Positions 20,640-30,945 of a stretch of DNA of 64,000 nt are shown one piece after another. The DNA comes from an uncultured Ramlibacter sp. GTDB lineage: Bacteria; Pseudomonadota; Gammaproteobacteria; Burkholderiales; Burkholderiaceae_C. Within the stretch, counting starts at the first letter, position 1, and each line of letters starts with the position of its first letter. The stretch lies in assembly GCF_936925435.1 (NCBI RefSeq), contig NZ_CAKZHQ010000045.1, forward strand, positions 26,104 to 90,103, given 5' to 3'. Under the pieces are notes generated by a model that ran no database searches, was not told the DNA's origin, and worked only from the letters and a program-made list of their open reading frames with translations. The position numbers were made by a program, and so were the translations under genes.

Positions 20640-22244
20640 ATGACACAACAACAAGAAATTCCAGGGGCTGGCCGGCAGGATCTGCTGGAGCGGCTGGCAC
20701 GGCCCGTCACGTATGACGTGGCCATCATTGGCGGCGGCGCCACCGGCCTGGGCGTGGCGCTGGATGCGGCAGCCCGCGGCTTCTCGGTGGTGCTGGTCGA
20801 GTCGCACGACTTTGCCAGCGGCACATCGTCCCGGGCCACCAAGCTGGTTCACGGTGGCGTGCGCTACCTGGCCCAGGGCAATGTGGCCCTGGTGCGCGAA
20901 GCGCTGCACGAGCGCACCACGCTGCTGCACAACGCGCCGCACCTGGCCCAGCCGCTGCCCTTCGTCATGCCTTCCTACAAATTTTGGGAGACGCCGTTCT
21001 ACGGCATCGGCCTGAAGCTGTACGACGCGCTGGCAGGCAAGGCCGGCCTGGGCGCCACCGAATTCCTGGGCCGCGAGCGGACTCTGGAATGCCTGCCGAC
21101 GGCGCGGCCCGAGGGGCTCAAGGGCGGGGTGAAGTACTGGGACGGCCAGTTCGACGACGCCAGGCTGGCCCTGGCCCTGGCCCGCACGGCAGCGGCCCGC
21201 GGCGCGCTGCTGGTCAATTACTGCCCGGCCACTGGCCTGGTGCACGAAGGCGGCAAGGTGGCCGGCCTGCGCTGCCAGGACAGTGAGAGCGGCCGGACCT
21301 TTGAATTGAAGGCCCGCTGCGTGATCAACGCTGCCGGCGTCTGGGTGGATGAATTCCGCCAGAAGGACGGCGAGGCCATCGCCCGTCCCGTGCGGCCCAT
21401 GGTGGCGCCCAGCCAGGGCGTGCACATCGTGGTCGACCGCGAGTTCCTGCCCGGTGACCACGCCCTGATGGTGCCCAAGACGGCGGACGGCCGCGTGCTG
21501 TTCGGCGTCCCCTGGCTGGGCAAAATCATCCTGGGCACCACGGACACGCCGCGCGGCGATCTGGCGCGCGAACCCCGGCCCTTCAAGGAAGAACTGGACT
21601 TCATCCTGGGCGAGTCGGCCCGCTACCTGAGTCGGGCGCCGCGTCCCGAGGACATCCGCAGCATCTGGGTGGGCCTGCGCCCCCTGGTCAAGCCGCCTGA
21701 CGACGACGGCGAGAACACCAAGGGCCTGAGCCGCGAGCACACCGTCCTGGTCAGCCGTTCCGGCATGGTCACCGTCACCGGCGGCAAATGGACCACCTAC
21801 CGGGCCATGGCCGAGGATGTTCTGGAGAAATGCTTCACCAGTCGTCTTCTGGAACGGCATGCTGCGGGAGTGACCACCAACTTGAAGCTGATCGGCAGCG
21901 AACATTTGAGTGGCCAGCCTGGCCCCCTCAGCGCGGCGCAGGGCCTGCATTCCTATGGCAGCGAGGCGGCTGTCGTGGCTGGCCTGCCGGGGGCCGACCG
22001 CCATCTGGGTGGGGGCCTGACCGAGGCCATGGTCCGGTTTGCTGCCCGTAGCGAGTACGCCCGGACGGTGGAAGACGTCCTGGCCCGGCGCTGCCGGATG
22101 CTGTTTCTGGACGCCCGGCTGGCCGGCTCGCTGGCAGATGCGGTGGGCGCCATCCTGCGCAAAGAGACTGGCGCCGACCCGCGCGCAGAGGCTTTTGGCG
22201 AGTTGGTCAAGCTGTATTTGGCTTTGCCCGAACAAGGCGCTTGA
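20640..22244 (+). CDS. glpD: Glycerol-3-phosphate dehydrogenase (FAD-dependent)
   Basis: A 534-residue membrane-associated flavoenzyme that oxidises glycerol-3-phosphate to dihydroxyacetone phosphate and feeds the quinone pool. The dinucleotide site IIGGGATGLGVALDAAARG, the SRATKLVHGGVRYL motif and TVTGGKWTTYRAMAED are typical. The ATG at 20640 was preferred over the TTG just before it. It is divergent from proC. No other glp gene is near. The spc operon promoter overlaps its stop codon. Confidence 0.93.
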   Translation: MTQQQEIPGAGRQDLLERLARPVTYDVAIIGGGATGLGVALDAAARGFSVVLVESHDFASGTSSRATKLVHGGVRYLAQGNVALVREALHERTTLLHNAPHLAQPLPFVMPSYKFWETPFYGIGLKLYDALAGKAGLGATEFLGRERTLECLPTARPEGLKGGVKYWDGQFDDARLALALARTAAARGALLVNYCPATGLVHEGGKVAGLRCQDSESGRTFELKARCVINAAGVWVDEFRQKDGEAIARPVRPMVAPSQGVHIVVDREFLPGDHALMVPKTADGRVLFGVPWLGKIILGTTDTPRGDLAREPRPFKEELDFILGESARYLSRAPRPEDIRSIWVGLRPLVKPPDDDGENTKGLSREHTVLVSRSGMVTVTGGKWTTYRAMAEDVLEKCFTSRLLERHAAGVTTNLKLIGSEHLSGQPGPLSAAQGLHSYGSEAAVVAGLPGADRHLGGGLTEAMVRFAARSEYARTVEDVLARRCRMLFLDARLAGSLADAVGAILRKETGADPRAEAFGELVKLYLALPEQGA

Positions 22245-22269
22245 CGACCGCCAGCCAAGCTGCCATAAT
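22241..22269 (+). promoter_or_regulatory. Promoter of the spc ribosomal operon
   Basis: TTGACG, a 17-base spacer and CATAAT: each box matches the sigma-70 consensus in 5 of 6 positions. The -35 box contains the glpD stop codon. Transcription from here would leave a leader of about 155 bases before rplN. Confidence 0.75.
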
Positions 22270-22354
22270 TGCGGGCTGCGCTAATCAAAGGTGCAGGAAA
22301 CTCGAAAGAGCTTCCAACTTCTGCCCAGCGGAAGCGTCATGAGTGGTTCATGGC

Positions 22355-22420
22355 GTGGACGGCGGGCCCAAGACTGACCTGAAGCTGTGGACTGTCCGCG
22401 GCATTGGGTACAAGTTGGGA
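22355..22420 (+). pseudogene. Remnant of an OmpR-family response-regulator C-terminus in the rplN leader
   Basis: Read in this frame the leader encodes DLKLWTVRGIGYKLG, which matches the last strand-turn-strand of OmpR/PhoB winged-helix regulators, where TVRGxGYxL is nearly invariant. An in-frame stop lies at 22340-22342 and nothing else of the gene is visible, so it is a 3' stub. It ends about 10 bases before the rplN start and may even supply its weak ribosome-binding site. Confidence 0.6.
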
Positions 22421-22430
22421 ATATTGAAAA

Positions 22431-22799
22431 ATGATCCAAACTGAATCTCGACTCGAAGTCGCCGATAACACCGGCGCGAAGTCCGTCCTTTGCATCAAGG
22501 TGCTGGGCGGCTCCAAGCGTCGCTACGCCAGCGTCGGCGATGTCATCAAGGTGAGCATCAAAGAAGCTGCTCCGCGCGGTCGCGTCAAGAAGGGCGAGAT
22601 CTACAGCGCTGTGGTTGTCCGCACCGCCAAGGGCATCCGCCGCAGCGACGGCTCGCTGGTCAAGTTCGACGGCAATGCCGCCGTGCTGCTCAATAACAAG
22701 CTGGAGCCCATTGGCACCCGCATCTTCGGACCGGTCACGCGCGAGCTGCGCACCGAGAAGTTCATGAAGATCGTGTCTCTGGCTCCTGAAGTTCTGTAA
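22431..22799 (+). CDS. rplN: 50S ribosomal protein L14
   Basis: This 122-residue protein is full length for L14. It begins [17 protein letters not shown] and contains [16 protein letters not shown]. It is the first gene of the spc operon here. Unusually, the S10-operon genes (rplP, rpmC, rpsQ) that normally precede it are absent, and glpD stands there instead. Confidence 0.98.
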   Translation: MIQTESRLEVADNTGAKSVLCIKVLGGSKRRYASVGDVIKVSIKEAAPRGRVKKGEIYSAVVVRTAKGIRRSDGSLVKFDGNAAVLLNNKLEPIGTRIFGPVTRELRTEKFMKIVSLAPEVL

Positions 22800-22810
22800 G
22801 AGGACGCGTC

Positions 22811-23128
22811 ATGAACAAGATTCGCAAAGGCGACGAGGTCATCGTGCTCGCAGGCCGTGACAAAGGCAAGCGTGGCAAGGTCACGTTGCGCAAGGATGAC
22901 TCTCACCTGCTGGTCGAGGGCATCAACCTGGTGAAGAAGCACACCAAGCCGAACCCCCTCAAGGGCGCCACCGGTGGCATCGTCGAGAAGACCATGCCGA
23001 TTCACCAGTCCAACGTGGCGATCTTCAACGCCGCCACCGGCAAGGCTGACCGCGTGGGTATCAAGACCGATGGCGACAAGCGCGTTCGCGTGTTCAAGTC
23101 CAGCGGCGAAGAAATCAAGGTGGCATGA
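22811..23128 (+). CDS. rplX: 50S ribosomal protein L24
   Basis: A 105-residue KOW-domain protein ([16 protein letters not shown]) that starts 50S assembly on 23S rRNA. It lies 11 bases after rplN. Its stop overlaps an upstream in-frame ATG of rplE. Confidence 0.98.
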   Translation: MNKIRKGDEVIVLAGRDKGKRGKVTLRKDDSHLLVEGINLVKKHTKPNPLKGATGGIVEKTMPIHQSNVAIFNAATGKADRVGIKTDGDKRVRVFKSSGEEIKVA

Positions 23129-23130
23129 CC

Positions 23131-23670
23131 ATGGCACGTCTTCAACAACATTACCGCGAAAAGATCGTTCCCGAACTGACCGAGAAGTTCGGCTACAAGT
23201 CGCCGATGCAGGTTCCGCGCCTGACCAAGATCACCCTGAATATGGGTGTCTCGGAGGCCGTCGCCGACAAGAAGGTCATGGACAACGCCGTGGGCGACCT
23301 GACCAAGATCGCCGGCCAGAAGCCCGTCGTGACCAAGGCCAAGAAGGCTATCGCCGGTTTCAAGATCCGCGAAGGCCAGGCCATCGGCACGATGGTGACG
23401 CTGCGCGGCATCAAGATGTATGAGTTCCTGGACCGTTTCGTCACCGTGGCCCTGCCCCGTGTGCGTGACTTCCGCGGCATCTCCGGTCGCGCTTTCGACG
23501 GCCGTGGCAACTACAACATCGGCGTGAAAGAGCAGATCATTTTCCCTGAGATCGAGTACGACAAGGTCGACGCCCTGCGCGGTCTCAATATCAGCATCAC
23601 CACAACGGCCCAGACCGACGAAGAGTGCAAGGCACTGCTCGCTGGCTTCCGTTTCCCGTTCAAGAACTGA
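23131..23670 (+). CDS. rplE: 50S ribosomal protein L5
   Basis: A 179-residue 5S-rRNA-binding protein. Two ATGs are possible, 23125 and 23131. I chose the second because it gives the usual MARLQQHY start and sits 7 bases from the AAGGTGG ribosome-binding site, whereas the first is only 1 base from it. Contains [17 protein letters not shown]. Confidence 0.96.
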   Translation: MARLQQHYREKIVPELTEKFGYKSPMQVPRLTKITLNMGVSEAVADKKVMDNAVGDLTKIAGQKPVVTKAKKAIAGFKIREGQAIGTMVTLRGIKMYEFLDRFVTVALPRVRDFRGISGRAFDGRGNYNIGVKEQIIFPEIEYDKVDALRGLNISITTTAQTDEECKALLAGFRFPFKN

Positions 23671-23678
23671 GGTGTCGT

Positions 23679-23984
23679 GTGGCTAAAGTAGCTTTGATCG
23701 AGCGCGAGCTCAAGCGAGACAAACTGGTCGCCAAGTACGCGAAGAAACACGCGGAACTCAAGGCGATTGCCAGCGACCTCAAGAAGAGCGAGGAAGAGCG
23801 TGCTGCCGCCCGTCTGGGCCTGCAGAAGCTCCCGCGCAACGCCAATCCGACGCGTCAGCGTAACCGCTGCGCAATCACCGGCCGCGGCCGCGGCACCTTC
23901 CGCCAATTCGGCCTGGTGCGCCACAAGGTCCGTGAGCTTGCATTTGCAGGCGACATCCCGGGCGTCATCAAGGCCAGCTGGTAA
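23679..23984 (+). CDS. rpsN: 30S ribosomal protein S14
   Basis: A 101-residue protein of the long, zinc-free S14 form ([19 protein letters not shown]). It starts at GTG (VAKVALIER), preceded by GAGGTG; the length equals that of E. coli S14. Confidence 0.96.
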   Translation: MAKVALIERELKRDKLVAKYAKKHAELKAIASDLKKSEEERAAARLGLQKLPRNANPTRQRNRCAITGRGRGTFRQFGLVRHKVRELAFAGDIPGVIKASW

Positions 23985-24005
23985 GCCAGGCAGGAGAGAC
24001 AGAAC

Positions 24006-24401
24006 ATGAGCATGAGTGATCCCATTGCCGACCTGCTGACCCGCATCCGCAACGCGCAGATGGTGGCCAAGCCGACGGTTTCGGTGCCTTCCTCCAAAGT
24101 GAAGGTTGCCATCGCCCAGGTGCTGAAGGATGAGGGCTACATCGACGGCTTCCAGGTCAAGACCGAAGCCGGCAAGTCCGAACTCGAAATCGCCCTGAAG
24201 TACTACGCTGGCCGTCCGGTCATCGAGCGCATTGAGCGCGTCAGCCGTCCTGGTCTGCGCGTCTACAAGGGCCGCGATGCCATTCCGCAGGTCATGAACG
24301 GCCTGGGTGTGGCGATTGTCACCACGCCCCAGGGCGTGATGACGGACCGCAAGGCTCGCGCTACCGGTGTCGGTGGCGAAGTCCTGTGCTACGTGGCCTA
24401 A
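24006..24401 (+). CDS. rpsH: 30S ribosomal protein S8
   Basis: A 131-residue 16S-rRNA-binding protein beginning [18 protein letters not shown]. In E. coli S8 represses its own operon by binding the rplE region; whether that holds here cannot be seen. Confidence 0.97.
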   Translation: MSMSDPIADLLTRIRNAQMVAKPTVSVPSSKVKVAIAQVLKDEGYIDGFQVKTEAGKSELEIALKYYAGRPVIERIERVSRPGLRVYKGRDAIPQVMNGLGVAIVTTPQGVMTDRKARATGVGGEVLCYVA

Positions 24402-24417
24402 AGGGAGGAGCAGAAAA

Positions 24418-24951
24418 ATGTCCCGAGTAGGAAAAATGCCTGTCGCCGTCCCGCAAGGCGTGGACGTGGCGATCAAGGACGATCAGATCAGCATCAAGGG
24501 CGCCGGCGGCACGCTGCTGCTGACCCAGAACGCGCTGGTCAAGATCGTCAACAAGGATGGCAAGCTCAGTTTTGAGCCGGCCAACGATTCGCGCGAAGCC
24601 AATGCCATGAGTGGCACCATGCGTCAGCTGGTGAACAACATGGTGGTTGGTGTGACCAAGGGCTTCGAGAAGAAGCTCAGCCTGGTCGGTGTGGGCTACA
24701 AGGCCCAGGCCCAGGGCGCGAAGCTGAATCTGACGGTGGGCTACTCGCACCCCGTCAACAAGGACATGCCCGCGGGCATCACGGTTGCAACCCCGACCCC
24801 GACGGAAGTCGTGATCAAGGGTGCTGACCGCCAGCGCGTGGGCCAGGTGGCCGCTGAGATTCGTGCGATCCGTCCGCCCGAGCCCTACAAGGGCAAAGGC
24901 ATCCGCTACGCGGACGAGAAGATCACGATCAAAGAGACCAAGAAGAAGTAA
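24418..24951 (+). CDS. rplF: 50S ribosomal protein L6
   Basis: A 177-residue protein beginning [15 protein letters not shown] with the C-terminal signature [21 protein letters not shown]-type ribosome-binding site precedes the ATG. Confidence 0.98.
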   Translation: MSRVGKMPVAVPQGVDVAIKDDQISIKGAGGTLLLTQNALVKIVNKDGKLSFEPANDSREANAMSGTMRQLVNNMVVGVTKGFEKKLSLVGVGYKAQAQGAKLNLTVGYSHPVNKDMPAGITVATPTPTEVVIKGADRQRVGQVAAEIRAIRPPEPYKGKGIRYADEKITIKETKKK

Positions 24952-24962
24952 GGGGCAGCATC

Positions 24963-25328
24963 ATGTTGACCAAAAAAGAGCAACGTCTGCGTCGTTCGCG
25001 CCAGACCCGCATCCGGATCGCCACACAGGGCGTCGCGCGCCTGACGGTGAACCGCACCAATCTGCACATCTACGCCACCGTGATCTCCGGCGACGGCGCC
25101 AAGGTGCTGGCCACTGTGTCGACGGCCCAGGCCGATCTTCGCAAGTCGCTCGGCGGCTCGGGCAAGGGGGGCAACACCGCCGCTGCCCAGCAGGTCGGCA
25201 AGCTGATCGCCGAGAAGGCCAAGGCTGCCGGCGTCGAGAAGGTGGCATTCGACCGTGCAGGTTTTGCGTACCACGGCCGCGTCAAGGCTTTGGCCGACGC
25301 AGCGCGCGAAGCCGGCTTGCAGTTCTAA
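24963..25328 (+). CDS. rplR: 50S ribosomal protein L18
   Basis: A 121-residue protein that binds 5S rRNA together with L5. It starts [16 protein letters not shown] and ends [19 protein letters not shown], as expected for the family. Confidence 0.97.
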   Translation: MLTKKEQRLRRSRQTRIRIATQGVARLTVNRTNLHIYATVISGDGAKVLATVSTAQADLRKSLGGSGKGGNTAAAQQVGKLIAEKAKAAGVEKVAFDRAGFAYHGRVKALADAAREAGLQF

Positions 25329-25346
25329 CGGACACGGGGATTTAAC

Positions 25347-25865
25347 ATGGCTAAATTTCAAGCGAAGACGCAAGGCGACGGTCCGGAAGACGGCCTGCGC
25401 GAGAAGATGATCGCGATCAATCGCGTCACCAAAGTGGTTAAAGGCGGCCGGATTCTCGGTTTTGCCGCACTGACCGTGGTGGGCGACGGCGAAGGCCGCG
25501 TGGGCATGGGCAAGGGCAAGTCCAAGGAAGTGCCGGCTGCGGTGCAGAAGGCCATGGAAGAGGCCCGCCGCAACATGACCAAGGTGACCCTGAAGAACGG
25601 TGCCCTCCAGCACAACGTGTTCGGCCAGCATGGCGCTGCACGTGTTCAGATGGGCCCGGCGCCCAAGGGTACCGGCATCATCGCCGGCGGCCCGATGCGT
25701 GCCGTTTTCGAAGTCATGGGCATCACCGACATCGTGGCCAAGAGCCACGGTTCGAGCAACCCGTACAACATGGTTCGCGCCACCTTCGATGCGCTGAAGA
25801 ATTCCACCACCCCGGCGGAAGTTGCAGCCAAGCGCGGCAAGTCGGTCGAAGACATCTTCGCCTGA
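25347..25865 (+). CDS. rpsE: 30S ribosomal protein S5
   Basis: A 172-residue protein of the decoding-fidelity region, with the S5 core [17 protein letters not shown] and [15 protein letters not shown]. It lies in the conserved order between rplR and rpmD. Confidence 0.98.
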   Translation: MAKFQAKTQGDGPEDGLREKMIAINRVTKVVKGGRILGFAALTVVGDGEGRVGMGKGKSKEVPAAVQKAMEEARRNMTKVTLKNGALQHNVFGQHGAARVQMGPAPKGTGIIAGGPMRAVFEVMGITDIVAKSHGSSNPYNMVRATFDALKNSTTPAEVAAKRGKSVEDIFA

Positions 25866-25878
25866 CAGGAGCACAGAC

Positions 25879-26064
25879 ATGGCCACCCAAGAACAAACCG
25901 TCAAGGTCCAGCTGGTTCGCAGCCCCATCGGCACCAAGGAGTCGCATCGCGCGACGGTCCGTGGTCTGGGTCTGCGCAAGCTCAACAGCGTGAGCGAACT
26001 GCAGGACACCCCCGCAGTGCGCGGCATGATCAACAAGATCAGTTACCTGGTCAAGGTCCTCTGA
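25879..26064 (+). CDS. rpmD: 50S ribosomal protein L30
   Basis: A 61-residue protein ([20 protein letters not shown]). The start at 25879 follows an AGGAG sequence; a longer upstream reading would overlap rpsE. Confidence 0.96.
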   Translation: MATQEQTVKVQLVRSPIGTKESHRATVRGLGLRKLNSVSELQDTPAVRGMINKISYLVKVL

Positions 26065-26071
26065 GGCATTT

Positions 26072-26503
26072 ATGCAATTGAATGGCATCAAGCCCGCAGC
26101 GGGCGCAAAGCACGCCAAGCGTCGCGTCGGTCGCGGCATTGGTTCTGGCCTGGGCAAGACCGCAGGTCGTGGCCACAAAGGTCAGAAGTCGCGTTCGGGC
26201 GGCTACCACAAGGTTGGCTTCGAAGGCGGCCAGATGCCGCTGCAGCGCCGTCTGCCCAAGCGTGGCTTCAAGTCGCACTTGCTCCAGTTCAACGCCGAAG
26301 TCTCTCTGACCTCGTTGGAACTCCTGGGCGCGGCGGAAGTCGATCTGCTGTCGCTGAAGCAGGCTGGCCTCGTGGGCCAGATGATCAAGGTCGTCAAGGT
26401 CATCAAGACCGGCGAGATCAAGATCGCTGTCAAGCTCAATGGCATCGGCGCAACCGCCGGCGCCAAGGCTGCCATCGAGGCAGCCGGCGGCAGTGTTGCC
26501 TGA
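26072..26503 (+). CDS. rplO: 50S ribosomal protein L15
   Basis: A 143-residue protein with the glycine/lysine-rich start typical of L15 ([20 protein letters not shown]). It lies directly before secY, as in other spc operons. Confidence 0.98.
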   Translation: MQLNGIKPAAGAKHAKRRVGRGIGSGLGKTAGRGHKGQKSRSGGYHKVGFEGGQMPLQRRLPKRGFKSHLLQFNAEVSLTSLELLGAAEVDLLSLKQAGLVGQMIKVVKVIKTGEIKIAVKLNGIGATAGAKAAIEAAGGSVA

Positions 26504-26529
26504 TTTGTCTGGATTGAAGGACGACTCGC

Positions 26530-27849
26530 GTGGCCACTAGCGCAGCCCAAATTGCAAAGACCGGCAAGTTCGGCGACCTGCGTCGCCGGCTGGTCTTCTT
26601 GCTGCTCGCGCTGGTGGTTTACCGCGTGGGCGCGCACATTCCTGTGCCGGGCATCGATCCGAACCAGCTGCAATCCCTGTTCAAGGGTCAGCAGGGCGGG
26701 ATCCTGAGCCTGTTCAACATGTTCTCCGGCGGTGCGCTGTCGCGCTTCACGGTGTTCGCGCTGGGCATCATGCCGTACATCTCGGCCTCGATCATCATGC
26801 AGCTGCTGACGTACGTCGTTCCGACGTTCGAGCAACTGAAGAAAGAGGGCGAGTCCGGCCGTCGCAAGATCACGCAGTACACCCGCTATGGCACGCTGGG
26901 CCTGGCCCTCTTCCAGTCGCTGGGGATTGCCATGGCGCTGGAAGGCTCGGCTGGCTTGGTGCTCAACCCCGGCTTTGGCTTTCGAATGACGGCGGTTGTC
27001 AGCCTGACGGCAGGCACCATGTTCCTGATGTGGCTGGGCGAGCAGATCACCGAGCGCGGCCTGGGCAACGGTATCTCCATCCTGATCTTTGCGGGCATCG
27101 CCGCTGGCTTGCCCAGCGCTGTGGGTGGTCTGCTGGAGCTGGTGCGTACCGGTGCGATGAGCATCCTGGCTGCCGTGTTCATCGTCGCCTTGGTGGGGCT
27201 CGTGACCTACTTCGTGGTATTCGTCGAGCGTGGTCAGCGCAAGATCCTGGTGAACTACGCCAGGCGCCAGGTCGGCAACAAGGTTTACGGCGGCCAGTCG
27301 TCGCATCTGCCGCTGAAGCTGAACATGGCTGGTGTGATCCCGCCGATCTTCGCCTCGTCGATCATCCTGCTGCCCGCCACCGTGGTGAGTTGGTTCAGCA
27401 CAGGTGATGCCATGCGCTGGCTCAAGGACATCGCGGGCATGCTGACGCCGGGCCAGCCGATTTACGTCATGCTGTATGCCAGCGCGATCGTGTTCTTCTG
27501 CTTCTTCTATACGGCTTTGGTGTTCAACAGCCGGGAGACGGCGGACAACCTGAAAAAGAGCGGTGCATTCATTCCAGGCATCCGCCCGGGTGACCAGACG
27601 GCGCGGTACATCGACAAGATCCTTATCCGGCTGACGCTGGCCGGTGCGGTGTACATCACTTTTGTCTGCCTGCTGCCCGAGTTTCTGATCCTGAAGTACA
27701 ACGTGCCGTTCTATTTCGGTGGAACGTCCTTGCTGATCATCGTGGTCGTGACGATGGACTTCATGGCCCAGGTGCAGAATTATTTGATGTCGCAGCAATA
27801 CGAATCGCTGCTTAAAAAGGCTAACTTCAAGACATCACTCGGCGGCTGA
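26530..27849 (+). CDS. secY: Protein translocase subunit SecY
   Basis: This 439-residue protein is the central channel of the Sec translocon, with 10 membrane helices. It begins at GTG. Diagnostic stretches include [14 protein letters not shown], the plug-proximal [16 protein letters not shown] and [18 protein letters not shown]. Its place in the ribosomal operon ties translocon supply to growth. Confidence 0.98.
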   Translation: MATSAAQIAKTGKFGDLRRRLVFLLLALVVYRVGAHIPVPGIDPNQLQSLFKGQQGGILSLFNMFSGGALSRFTVFALGIMPYISASIIMQLLTYVVPTFEQLKKEGESGRRKITQYTRYGTLGLALFQSLGIAMALEGSAGLVLNPGFGFRMTAVVSLTAGTMFLMWLGEQITERGLGNGISILIFAGIAAGLPSAVGGLLELVRTGAMSILAAVFIVALVGLVTYFVVFVERGQRKILVNYARRQVGNKVYGGQSSHLPLKLNMAGVIPPIFASSIILLPATVVSWFSTGDAMRWLKDIAGMLTPGQPIYVMLYASAIVFFCFFYTALVFNSRETADNLKKSGAFIPGIRPGDQTARYIDKILIRLTLAGAVYITFVCLLPEFLILKYNVPFYFGGTSLLIIVVVTMDFMAQVQNYLMSQQYESLLKKANFKTSLGG

Positions 27850-27854
27850 GAGAC

Positions 27855-28073
27855 ATGGCGAAAGACGATGTCATCCAGATGCAGGGTGAAGTTGTGGAAA
27901 ACCTGCCGAACGCGACTTTCCGCGTGAAGCTGGAAAACGGGCACGTAGTGCTCGGGCATATTTCGGGAAAGATGCGGATGCATTACATCCGCATCCTCCC
28001 TGGTGACAAGGTCACGGTTGAATTGACGCCCTACGACTTGTCGCGGGCACGAATTGTGTTCCGCGCCAAGTAA
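27855..28073 (+). CDS. infA: Translation initiation factor IF-1
   Basis: A 72-residue S1-like OB-fold protein ([19 protein letters not shown]) that occupies the A-site during initiation. It lies between secY and rpmJ, an arrangement common in betaproteobacteria but not in E. coli. Confidence 0.97.
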   Translation: MAKDDVIQMQGEVVENLPNATFRVKLENGHVVLGHISGKMRMHYIRILPGDKVTVELTPYDLSRARIVFRAK

Positions 28074-28100
28074 GCGCAAAGAGTTTTAGGAGAACTGCAA

Positions 28101-28214
28101 ATGAGAGTTTCGGCTTCGGTCAAGAAAATTTGCCGCAACTGCAAGATCATCCGCCGCAAGGGCGTTGTTCGCGTGATCTGCACGGATCCGCGTCACAAGC
28201 AGCGCCAAGGCTGA
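28101..28214 (+). CDS. rpmJ: 50S ribosomal protein L36, zinc-binding form
   Basis: A 37-residue protein beginning [19 protein letters not shown]. Cys11, Cys14, Cys27 and His32 form the zinc ribbon, so this is the C+ paralogue. TAGGAG is the ribosome-binding site. Confidence 0.96.
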   Translation: MRVSASVKKICRNCKIIRRKGVVRVICTDPRHKQRQG

Positions 28215-28237
28215 GCATAGAGTTATAGAGGACGAAC

Positions 28238-28603
28238 ATGGCACGTATCGCTGGCATCAATATTCCGCCGCATCAACACGCCGAGATTGGCCTGACGGCG
28301 ATCTTCGGCATCGGCCGCACGCGCGCTCGCAAGATTTGCGAAGCCACGGGCATTCCCTACTCCAAGAAGGTCAAGGACCTGACGGACGGTGACCTCGAGA
28401 AGATTCGCGATCAGATCGCGAACATCACGATCGAGGGTGACCTGCGCCGCGAAACGACCATGAACATCAAGCGTTTGATGGACATTGGTTGCTACCGTGG
28501 TTTCCGCCATCGCCGCGGCCTGCCGATGCGCGGTCAGCGTACGCGCACCAATGCCCGTACCCGCAAGGGTCCGCGCAAGGCCGCTCAGGCCCTCAAGAAA
28601 TAA
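28238..28603 (+). CDS. rpsM: 30S ribosomal protein S13
   Basis: A 121-residue protein ([19 protein letters not shown], with C-terminal [19 protein letters not shown]). It opens the alpha-operon part of the cluster. Confidence 0.98.
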   Translation: MARIAGINIPPHQHAEIGLTAIFGIGRTRARKICEATGIPYSKKVKDLTDGDLEKIRDQIANITIEGDLRRETTMNIKRLMDIGCYRGFRHRRGLPMRGQRTRTNARTRKGPRKAAQALKK

Positions 28604-28621
28604 CCGGGAAAGAGAATCGTC

Positions 28622-29026
28622 ATGGCAAAAGCTCCCGCCAATAACGCAGCGCAGCGAGTGCGCAAGAAGGTCCGCAAGAACGTGTCCGACGGTGTCGCTC
28701 ACGTGCATGCTTCCTTCAACAACACCATCATCACGATCACCGACCGCCAGGGCAACGCCCTGTCGTGGGCATCTTCGGGTGGCCAGGGTTTCAAGGGTTC
28801 GCGCAAGTCGACGCCCTTCGCCGCCCAGGTCGCATCTGAAGTCGCCGGTCGTGCTGCCATCGAGCAGGGCATCAAGAATCTCGACGTCGAGATCAAGGGT
28901 CCTGGTCCTGGCCGTGAATCGTCGGTCCGCGCGTTGGCCGCGCTGGGCATCCGCATCAATTCGATCGCTGATGTCACGCCCGTGCCGCACAACGGCTGCC
29001 GCCCGCAAAAACGTCGTCGGATCTGA
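28622..29026 (+). CDS. rpsK: 30S ribosomal protein S11
   Basis: A 134-residue platform protein ([21 protein letters not shown]-terminus [15 protein letters not shown]). The stop codon lies within a perfect inverted repeat (29022-29043). Confidence 0.98.
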   Translation: MAKAPANNAAQRVRKKVRKNVSDGVAHVHASFNNTIITITDRQGNALSWASSGGQGFKGSRKSTPFAAQVASEVAGRAAIEQGIKNLDVEIKGPGPGRESSVRALAALGIRINSIADVTPVPHNGCRPQKRRRI

Positions 29027-29043
29027 TCGCGACCGCGATCAGA
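29022..29043. repeat. Perfect 10-bp inverted repeat over the rpsK stop
   Basis: TCTGATCGCG and CGCGATCAGA are separated by 2 bases and include the rpsK stop codon. It is followed by about 100 bases before rpsD. There is no T-run, so it is not a classical terminator; it may be a processing or translational control element. Confidence 0.55.
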
Positions 29044-29102
29044 GTCGGTTGACCTGATTTCTAACCAAGCCCACCGCCGCCACCCCCTCAGGGCGACGGC
29101 TC

Positions 29103-29121
29103 CCGCAGCAACAGGCTGCGG
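29103..29121 (+). promoter_or_regulatory. Stem-loop before rpsD
   Basis: CCGCAGC and GCTGCGG form a perfect 7-bp stem with loop AACAG, ending 22 bases before the rpsD GTG. It is a possible translational control site for S4; the role is inferred from position only. Confidence 0.4.
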
Positions 29122-29143
29122 CAGATGATGTAAAGGAAACAAA

Positions 29144-29767
29144 GTGGCACGCTACCTCGGCCCCAAGGCCAAACTCTCCCGCCGTGAAGGCACGGACCTG
29201 TTCCTCAAGAGCGCACGTCGCTCGATTGCGGACAAGTCCAAGTTCGACTCCAAGCCCGGCCAGCATGGCCGTACTTCGGGCCAACGTACTTCCGACTTCG
29301 GCCTGCAGCTGCGCGAAAAGCAGAAGGTCAAGCGCATGTACGGCATCCTGGAGCGCCAGTTCCGCCGCTACTTCGAAGAAGCCGATCGCCGCAAGGGCAA
29401 CACCGGCGCCAACCTGCTGTTCATCCTGGAAAGTCGCCTGGACAACGTGGTGTACCGCATGGGTTTCGGCTCCACGCGCGCAGAAGCCCGCCAGCTGGTA
29501 TCGCACAAGGCGATCACCGTCAACGGCAACCCCGTGAACATCCCGTCCTACCTGGTCAAGACCGGTGACGTGATTGCCGTTCGCGACAAGTCCAAGAAGC
29601 AGAACCGCATCGTCGAGGCGCTCGAGCTGGCCAAGCAGGTCGGCATCCCGGCCTGGGTGGACGTCAATGCCGACAAGGCCGAAGGCGTCTTCAAGAAGGT
29701 GCCGGATCGCGACGAATTCGCGGCCGACATCAACGAGTCGCTGATCGTCGAACTGTATTCCCGATAA
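29144..29767 (+). CDS. rpsD: 30S ribosomal protein S4
   Basis: A 207-residue primary 16S-binding protein starting at GTG ([19 protein letters not shown]), with the S4 RNA-binding domain ([20 protein letters not shown]). Unusually long gaps flank it: 117 bases before and 125 bases after. In E. coli S4 represses the alpha operon. Confidence 0.98.
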   Translation: MARYLGPKAKLSRREGTDLFLKSARRSIADKSKFDSKPGQHGRTSGQRTSDFGLQLREKQKVKRMYGILERQFRRYFEEADRRKGNTGANLLFILESRLDNVVYRMGFGSTRAEARQLVSHKAITVNGNPVNIPSYLVKTGDVIAVRDKSKKQNRIVEALELAKQVGIPAWVDVNADKAEGVFKKVPDRDEFAADINESLIVELYSR

Positions 29768-29892
29768 GCAGACGATACGTGCCTGCTTTGCTGGCCCGTA
29801 CCTGATTTTTCCGTTCCCTGCCGGCATCCCGGCCGGGCACTTCACCAGCCTTACCGGTGTAACGAGCCGGGGGTATTGAGAGGAAGTCCTGC

Positions 29893-30882
29893 ATGCAAAC
29901 CAACCTGCTGAAACCCAAAGCCATCAATGTGGAACAGCTTGGTACGAACCGTGCCAAGGTGACGCTGGAGCCGTTCGAGCGTGGTTACGGCCATACGCTG
30001 GGCAATGCCCTGCGCCGCGTTCTGCTGTCCTCGATGGTGGGTTATTCCGCAACCGAAGTCACGATCGCCGGTGTTCTGCACGAGTACTCGTCGATCGACG
30101 GTGTCCAGGAAGACGTCGTCAGCATCCTGCTGAACCTCAAGGGCGTTGTGTTCAAGCTGCACAACCGCGATGAAGTCACGCTGAGCCTGCGCAAGGACGG
30201 CGAAGGCGTTGTCACGGCCGCCGACATCCAGACGCCGCACGACGTCGAGATCATCAACCCCGACCACGTGATCGCCCATCTGTCGCAAGGCGGCAAGATC
30301 GACATGCAGATCAAGGTCGAAAAGGGCCGCGGTTATGTGCCGGGCACGATGCGCCGCTACGCCGATGAGCCGACCAAGTCGATTGGCCGCATCGTGCTGG
30401 ACGCTTCGTTCTCGCCGGTCAAGCGCGTCAGCTACACCGTCGAAAGCGCCCGTGTCGAGCAGCGCACCGATCTGGACAAGCTGGTTGTCGAGATCGAGAC
30501 CAATGGCGCCATCACGGCAGAGGACGCAGTGCGCGCCTCGGCCAAGATTCTGGTGGAACAGCTGGCTGTGTTCGCCCAGCTCGAGGGCAGCGAACTCGCC
30601 GCCTTCGACGCTCCGGTGCAGCGCAGCTCGCAGCAGTTCGATCCGATCCTGCTGCGCCCGGTGGACGAACTCGAACTGACGGTGCGCTCCGCCAACTGCC
30701 TGAAGGCCGAGAACATCTATTACATCGGTGACCTGATCCAGCGCACCGAGAACGAGCTGCTTAAGACCCCGAACCTGGGTCGCAAGTCGCTCAACGAAAT
30801 CAAGGAAGTTCTTGCCTCGCGTGGTCTCACGCTCGGCATGAAGCTCGAGAGCTGGCCTCCCGCCGGCCTCGACAAGCGTTAA
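29893..30882 (+). CDS. rpoA: RNA polymerase alpha subunit
   Basis: A 329-residue protein. The N-terminal assembly domain ([20 protein letters not shown]) covers about residues 1-235; the C-terminal domain that contacts UP elements and activators covers about 250-320 ([20 protein letters not shown]). The 125 bases upstream contain only a GC-rich imperfect hairpin near 29820-29840. Confidence 0.98.
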   Translation: MQTNLLKPKAINVEQLGTNRAKVTLEPFERGYGHTLGNALRRVLLSSMVGYSATEVTIAGVLHEYSSIDGVQEDVVSILLNLKGVVFKLHNRDEVTLSLRKDGEGVVTAADIQTPHDVEIINPDHVIAHLSQGGKIDMQIKVEKGRGYVPGTMRRYADEPTKSIGRIVLDASFSPVKRVSYTVESARVEQRTDLDKLVVEIETNGAITAEDAVRASAKILVEQLAVFAQLEGSELAAFDAPVQRSSQQFDPILLRPVDELELTVRSANCLKAENIYYIGDLIQRTENELLKTPNLGRKSLNEIKEVLASRGLTLGMKLESWPPAGLDKR

Positions 30883-30945
30883 TCAACATTGGTGAACTCG
30901 CAGTACCTGACACGGCTGCGTTTTAGATAAGGAAAGGAACACACC

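Noticed and set aside
22339..22377. 12-residue leader peptide before rplN
   Set aside because: An ATG with a weak upstream GGAAG exists, but there is no attenuator structure, and the overlapping response-regulator remnant explains the sequence better.
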